Positions 61,630 through 64,000 of a stretch of DNA of 64,000 bases are shown in pieces. The notes beneath the pieces are model-generated. The model searched no databases. It saw only the letters and a list, made by a program, of their open reading frames with translations, and had not been told where the DNA came from. The translations under genes were made by a program, and so were the position numbers. The DNA comes from Leucobacter sp. Ag1 (lineage in GTDB: Bacteria > Actinomycetota > Actinomycetes > Actinomycetales > Microbacteriaceae). Where the stretch lies: positions 42,135-106,134 of the forward strand of contig NZ_LAYO01000106.1 in NCBI RefSeq assembly GCF_000980875.1, written 5' to 3'. Numbering within the stretch: position 1 is the stretch's first letter; each line of letters begins with the position of its first letter.

Positions 61630-61712
61630 CACAGCTTCTCCACCGCCTTCCCGATCAGACCGACGAGCGCGAAGATCGCGATCGCACCGAGCACGGTGAC
61701 GACATCAAGCAC
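61629..61712 (-). CDS. second tiny membrane peptide upstream of kdpF
   Basis: A 27-residue ORF from GTG 61712, with GGGAG seven bases upstream: [20 protein letters not shown] then GKAVEKL. It is one helix with an acidic start and a basic end, and its stop overlaps the kdpF start (TGATG). It resembles KdpF in size and layout but lacks KPERF. I recall similar short ORFs at this position in other actinobacteria, without assigned function. It is probably a Kdp accessory peptide. Confidence 0.72.
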   Translation of the reverse strand: MLDVVTVLGAIAIFALVGLIGKAVEKL

Positions 61713-61951
61713 GAGAGACTCCCAGTTGGTGAGGATCGCGGCCCCGGGGCGGGGTCCGCGCACCGGTCCGCGGCAGGAGGCCTGCGACCGGTGCGAAGCT
61801 CATGCAACACCCGTCGACGGGCTCCGGCGGGCGTCCTCACGGAATCCATACGGGCCGGGGCGCGGCGTCTACGGTTTCCATACGGGGATGTGGAGTCCTC
61901 GCGGTTCCCGGGCCCGCGGGGTACCGTGGAGGCCACCGATCGGAGCGGATC

Positions 61952-62605
61952 ATGGCCGGAGCAGCGGGTGCACGAGGCGCAGTGCGGCGGCGGAGCACGG
62001 GACCCGTGCGGTTCGCGGCGACCGGCCTCGCGGTGCTCGCGGTCCTCGCGGTGACCGGGTGCGCGCAGGCTCCGGAGGCGCCGGTGCGGTCGGCGTCCGC
62101 GGAACCGGGCCCGGTCGCGCCGAGCCCCTCGGGAAGCGCGTCCGTCGGATGCGACGCCGCGCGGCCCGATCCCGAGCCGACCGGGATCGCCGACCTGATC
62201 ATCGGCCCGCTGAGCTACGGCGCGGCCGCCGAGGGGATCCGAACCGCGGACGGGCGGCCCGCCGCCCCCGGGCCCGACGGCATCGTGTTCTACAAGATCG
62301 GCACCCGGCTCGCGCTCGGCGCGAGCGCCACCGTCGCGATCGGCGACCCGGCCCGCGCGTACGCCGGGATCCGCACCGAGCAGGGGAGCGACGGCGGATA
62401 CTCCTCCGTCTCCTACGCAGCGTGCGCGCCCGGCGACCCGCGGATCACCGGGGACGACGCGCCAGCCCCGGTGGGCGTCTGGTGGGTCGGCGGCTTCCTG
62501 CTGTCGGGACGCGACTCCGCCTGCCTGCCGCTCGAGATCACCGTCGGCGACGACCCGACCGTGCACCGCGTCGATCTCGCGCTGCCCGCCGGTGCGTGCG
62601 GCTGA
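61952..62605 (+). CDS. putative lipoprotein (217 aa)
   Basis: A 217-residue exported protein from ATG 61952 (CGGAGCGGATC upstream). The signal FAATGLAVLAVLAVTGC ends in a lipobox Cys. A Pro/Ser/Ala linker follows. The mature beta-rich domain (IADLIIGPLSYGAAAEGIRT, GIVFYKIGTRLALGASATVA, VWWVGGFLLSGRDSACLPLE) contains four Cys that may form disulfides. No family recognised. It is divergent from the kdp operon. Confidence 0.75.
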   Translation: MAGAAGARGAVRRRSTGPVRFAATGLAVLAVLAVTGCAQAPEAPVRSASAEPGPVAPSPSGSASVGCDAARPDPEPTGIADLIIGPLSYGAAAEGIRTADGRPAAPGPDGIVFYKIGTRLALGASATVAIGDPARAYAGIRTEQGSDGGYSSVSYAACAPGDPRITGDDAPAPVGVWWVGGFLLSGRDSACLPLEITVGDDPTVHRVDLALPAGACG

Positions 62606-62727
62606 CCGCGCGGCCCGGGGCATGCGGCCCGCCCGGAATGCGACGCCCGGGCGACGCGTTGGAACCCGGCGTAGACTCTCCGCGTCGCGCACCCGTGCGC
62701 GACGGAATCCCGACCCAGAGGAGGCGC

Positions 62728-63357
62728 ATGACGCGCGAATTCCAGAAGCCGATGCTGCAGCCGAGCGCCACGTTCGACTGGATCATCGGTGCCGACGACC
62801 CCGCGACCACGCACCGCCTCGCGCAGGAGACCTCGTGGGCCCTGCTCGATCGCGTGCGCAGCGTCGCCGACCCCGAGATCGTCGAGCGCGTCGTGCAGCT
62901 CGCGAACGGGCGCGGACTCGAGGACGTCGCCGAACTCTGGTCGCACGCGGGCTCCCACTCGCTCGCGGGCGTGCTCTGGCGCCTGTACCTGATCCGTCGC
63001 ATCGCGGCCGGCGACCCCGAGGGCACCGCCGACCTGTTCCGGCGGGGTGCCGCGGCCGCCGTCACGATCGACCCCGTCGTCGCGGGCGCCGCCGAGCCGG
63101 TCACGCCAGAATCGATCGCGGCGCTGTGCGACACGATCCTGCGGGGCGTATTCGCCGGTGACCTCGCCGTCGCGCTCGACCGGGCCGCCGCCTACTGCCG
63201 GATCCTCTCGCTCGGCTCCGCCGACCTTGCCGACTCCCGCGACCCCCACGACGACGCCCACGCCGAGCACCTCACCAGGCGCTCGCTCCGCTACGCGACC
63301 CTCGCCGAAGAGCTGCACGCCGGCGCTCGCCGCTGGCGCGACGGCAGTCTCGACTGA
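62728..63357 (+). CDS. conserved actinobacterial protein annotated as RNA polymerase beta-like
   Basis: A 209-residue protein with AGAGGAGGCGC before ATG 62728. The blocks ATFDWIIGADDPATTHRLAQ, ERVVQLANGRGLEDVAELWS, HAGSHSLAGVLWRLYLIRRI and DTILRGVFAGDLAVALDRAA are those of a widespread actinobacterial family. Databases often call it DNA-directed RNA polymerase subunit beta, but it has no resemblance to RpoB and the label is probably a propagated error. It is all-helical. Function unknown. An RNA with its own terminator follows. Confidence 0.8.
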   Translation: MTREFQKPMLQPSATFDWIIGADDPATTHRLAQETSWALLDRVRSVADPEIVERVVQLANGRGLEDVAELWSHAGSHSLAGVLWRLYLIRRIAAGDPEGTADLFRRGAAAAVTIDPVVAGAAEPVTPESIAALCDTILRGVFAGDLAVALDRAAAYCRILSLGSADLADSRDPHDDAHAEHLTRRSLRYATLAEELHAGARRWRDGSLD

Positions 63358-63419
63358 CCGAGCGCGCCCGGGCTGCGCAGCGACTCTTGCGCTCAGCGGT
63401 GCCGCGTTAGAATGTTCCT

Positions 63420-63536
63420 GCCGGGCCGCAGTAACCCCGGGCTCCAAATTCAGCCGCTTCGAGCGGCCTTCCGCCGAGAGGCGTTTCTGCGGTCCGGTTC
63501 TTTCATGCCCGGGGCCGATCCGCCCCGGGCCTTTTT
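63420..63536 (+). ncRNA. short structured transcript ending in a strong terminator
   Basis: TTGCGC (63387) and TAGAAT (63408-63413) form a promoter-like pair with a short spacer, and GCCCGGGGC-CGATCC-GCCCCGGGC followed by CTTTTT (63507-63536) is a textbook terminator. Between them several hairpins can be drawn, including GCCGC-TTCGA-GCGGC near 63450. No ORF fits. It could be a small RNA or an attenuation leader whose gene is missing here. I could not match it to a named family. Confidence 0.5.
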
Positions 63537-63540
63537 CGTG

Positions 63541-63796
63541 CCCGGACGGTCGTGCTCGTGACCGGGCGTTCGCGCCCCTGCTCGGGCGGTCGTGTTCGCG
63601 AGCGAGCGACCCCGACGCCGCACGAAGGCCTGCGTTCTCGGCGAGGATCGGGTCCGCTCTCGACGGTCGGTGCGACGGACGAGGAACGGTGGGCCTCGCG
63701 CCGGAGGCTGTCCCCCCCCCCCCCGAAAACACGGATGGGCCCCTCCGCGCGAGGCGGATTCCAGTGGTCGTCGCAACGGTGGAATTCGATCATGAC
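63541..63796. other. 256-base gap with a 13-C tract
   Basis: No gene is supported on either strand. Loosely repeated GGTCGTG/CGGGCG units occur at 63541-63610. A run of thirteen C (63712-63724) followed by GAAAAC resembles the C16 tract at 34003 followed by GAGAAC. Confidence 0.5.
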
Positions 63797-63849
63797 ACAG
63801 ACAGAGCGGCCGCACTCATGATGATCACAAGTACGGCCGCTCTGTCTGT
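63797..63849 (-). terminator. terminator of the right-end membrane protein gene
   Basis: ACAGACAGAGCGGCCG (63797-63812) pairs perfectly with 63834-63849 around a 21-base loop, beginning six bases past the stop codon of the leftward gene. Confidence 0.78.
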
Positions 63850-63855
63850 GGGTCC

Positions 63856-64000
63856 GTCAGCTCTGCGATTGCGGACTCGCGGAGAACTTATGTGCGACCC
63901 CAACCCCCTCCTTCGCTAGAAGAGCCAGAACAAACGCCGTGCCGCTCACGAACACGACAGTCATCGGCCAGTACGGGCCATCCCCGCTGAAGCCAGAGAC
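63856..64000 (-). CDS. C-terminal end of a membrane protein (partial)
   Basis: The frame enters from the window edge and stops at 63856. It encodes GFSGDGPYWPMTVVFVSGTA then FVLALLAKEGVGVAHKFSAS and PQSQS: one hydrophobic helix and a short polar tail, as at the end of many transporters. Codon GC looks lower than in the neighbours. Too little is present to name a family. Confidence 0.5.

Noticed and set aside
61713..61951. c-di-AMP (ydaO) riboswitch upstream of the kdp genes
   Set aside because: The leader is GC-rich, but the conserved ydaO strands were not found. KdpDE control is sufficient.

Overview
The window is high-GC, densely coded actinobacterial DNA. Gene content and style point to Microbacteriaceae, with Leucobacter or a close relative the best guess: an acyl-CoA carboxylase accD-accE pair beside birA, a ZTP riboswitch in front of glyA-folD, class-E type LAxTG sortase motifs, an FdxA-FprA pair, kdpFABCDE, and leaderless transcripts with TANNNT -10 boxes. 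The genus is an inference from recall, not from a search.

Layout. 1-15978 is mostly core metabolism and transport: acyl-CoA carboxylase and biotin ligase, an APC permease, an amidohydrolase with a TetR regulator, one-carbon genes (purU; riboswitch-glyA-folD), DedA, an ArsR/SRPBCC pair, a Kef-type antiporter, LtrA and an HhH-GPD repair protein. 16053-20206 is an accessory island bounded by two 223-bp direct repeats. It holds decayed fragments (HD hydrolase, TetR, a second HhH-GPD) and a visibly lower-GC pair: a HEPN-domain protein and a DUF6602/PD-(D/E)xK-like protein broken by one extra base in a six-base homopolymer. 20144-29022 holds two MFS pumps (one with a SoxR box), a thioester-domain surface protein, a two-component system and an SLC13/ArsB-type permease.

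29071-41640 is the most interesting region. Two divergent operons share a Fur-family (Zur-like) operator. The leftward operon encodes a prolyl-oligopeptidase and a complete FecCD-type ABC importer. The rightward operon looks like a small RiPP pathway: a 32-residue His/Ser/Thr-rich precursor, a hairpin plus C16 tract, an E1-like leader-binding protein, an S15-type hydrolase fused to a YcaO cyclodehydratase, a SagB-like oxidase and two ABC half-exporters. Metal-type regulation, paired export and import genes, and a His-Ser-Thr core together suggest a peptide-derived oxazol(in)e metallophore with its own recapture system. That reading is an inference.

41637-53820 contains a tRNA-Lys, small membrane proteins, sodA, and a SoxR-controlled ferredoxin / ferredoxin-NADP reductase / flavin reductase operon divergent from soxR. 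Two surface proteins carry a sortase-like DCVLAxTG-TM-Arg/Lys module at their N-terminus instead of the C-terminus. A YibE/F membrane protein sits under a second Fur-type box. 53867-61712 is the complete potassium operon kdpFABCDE on the minus strand, preceded by an extra tiny membrane peptide. The right end has a lipoprotein, a conserved actinobacterial protein, a short terminator-ended RNA, a C13 tract, and the end of a membrane protein running off the window.
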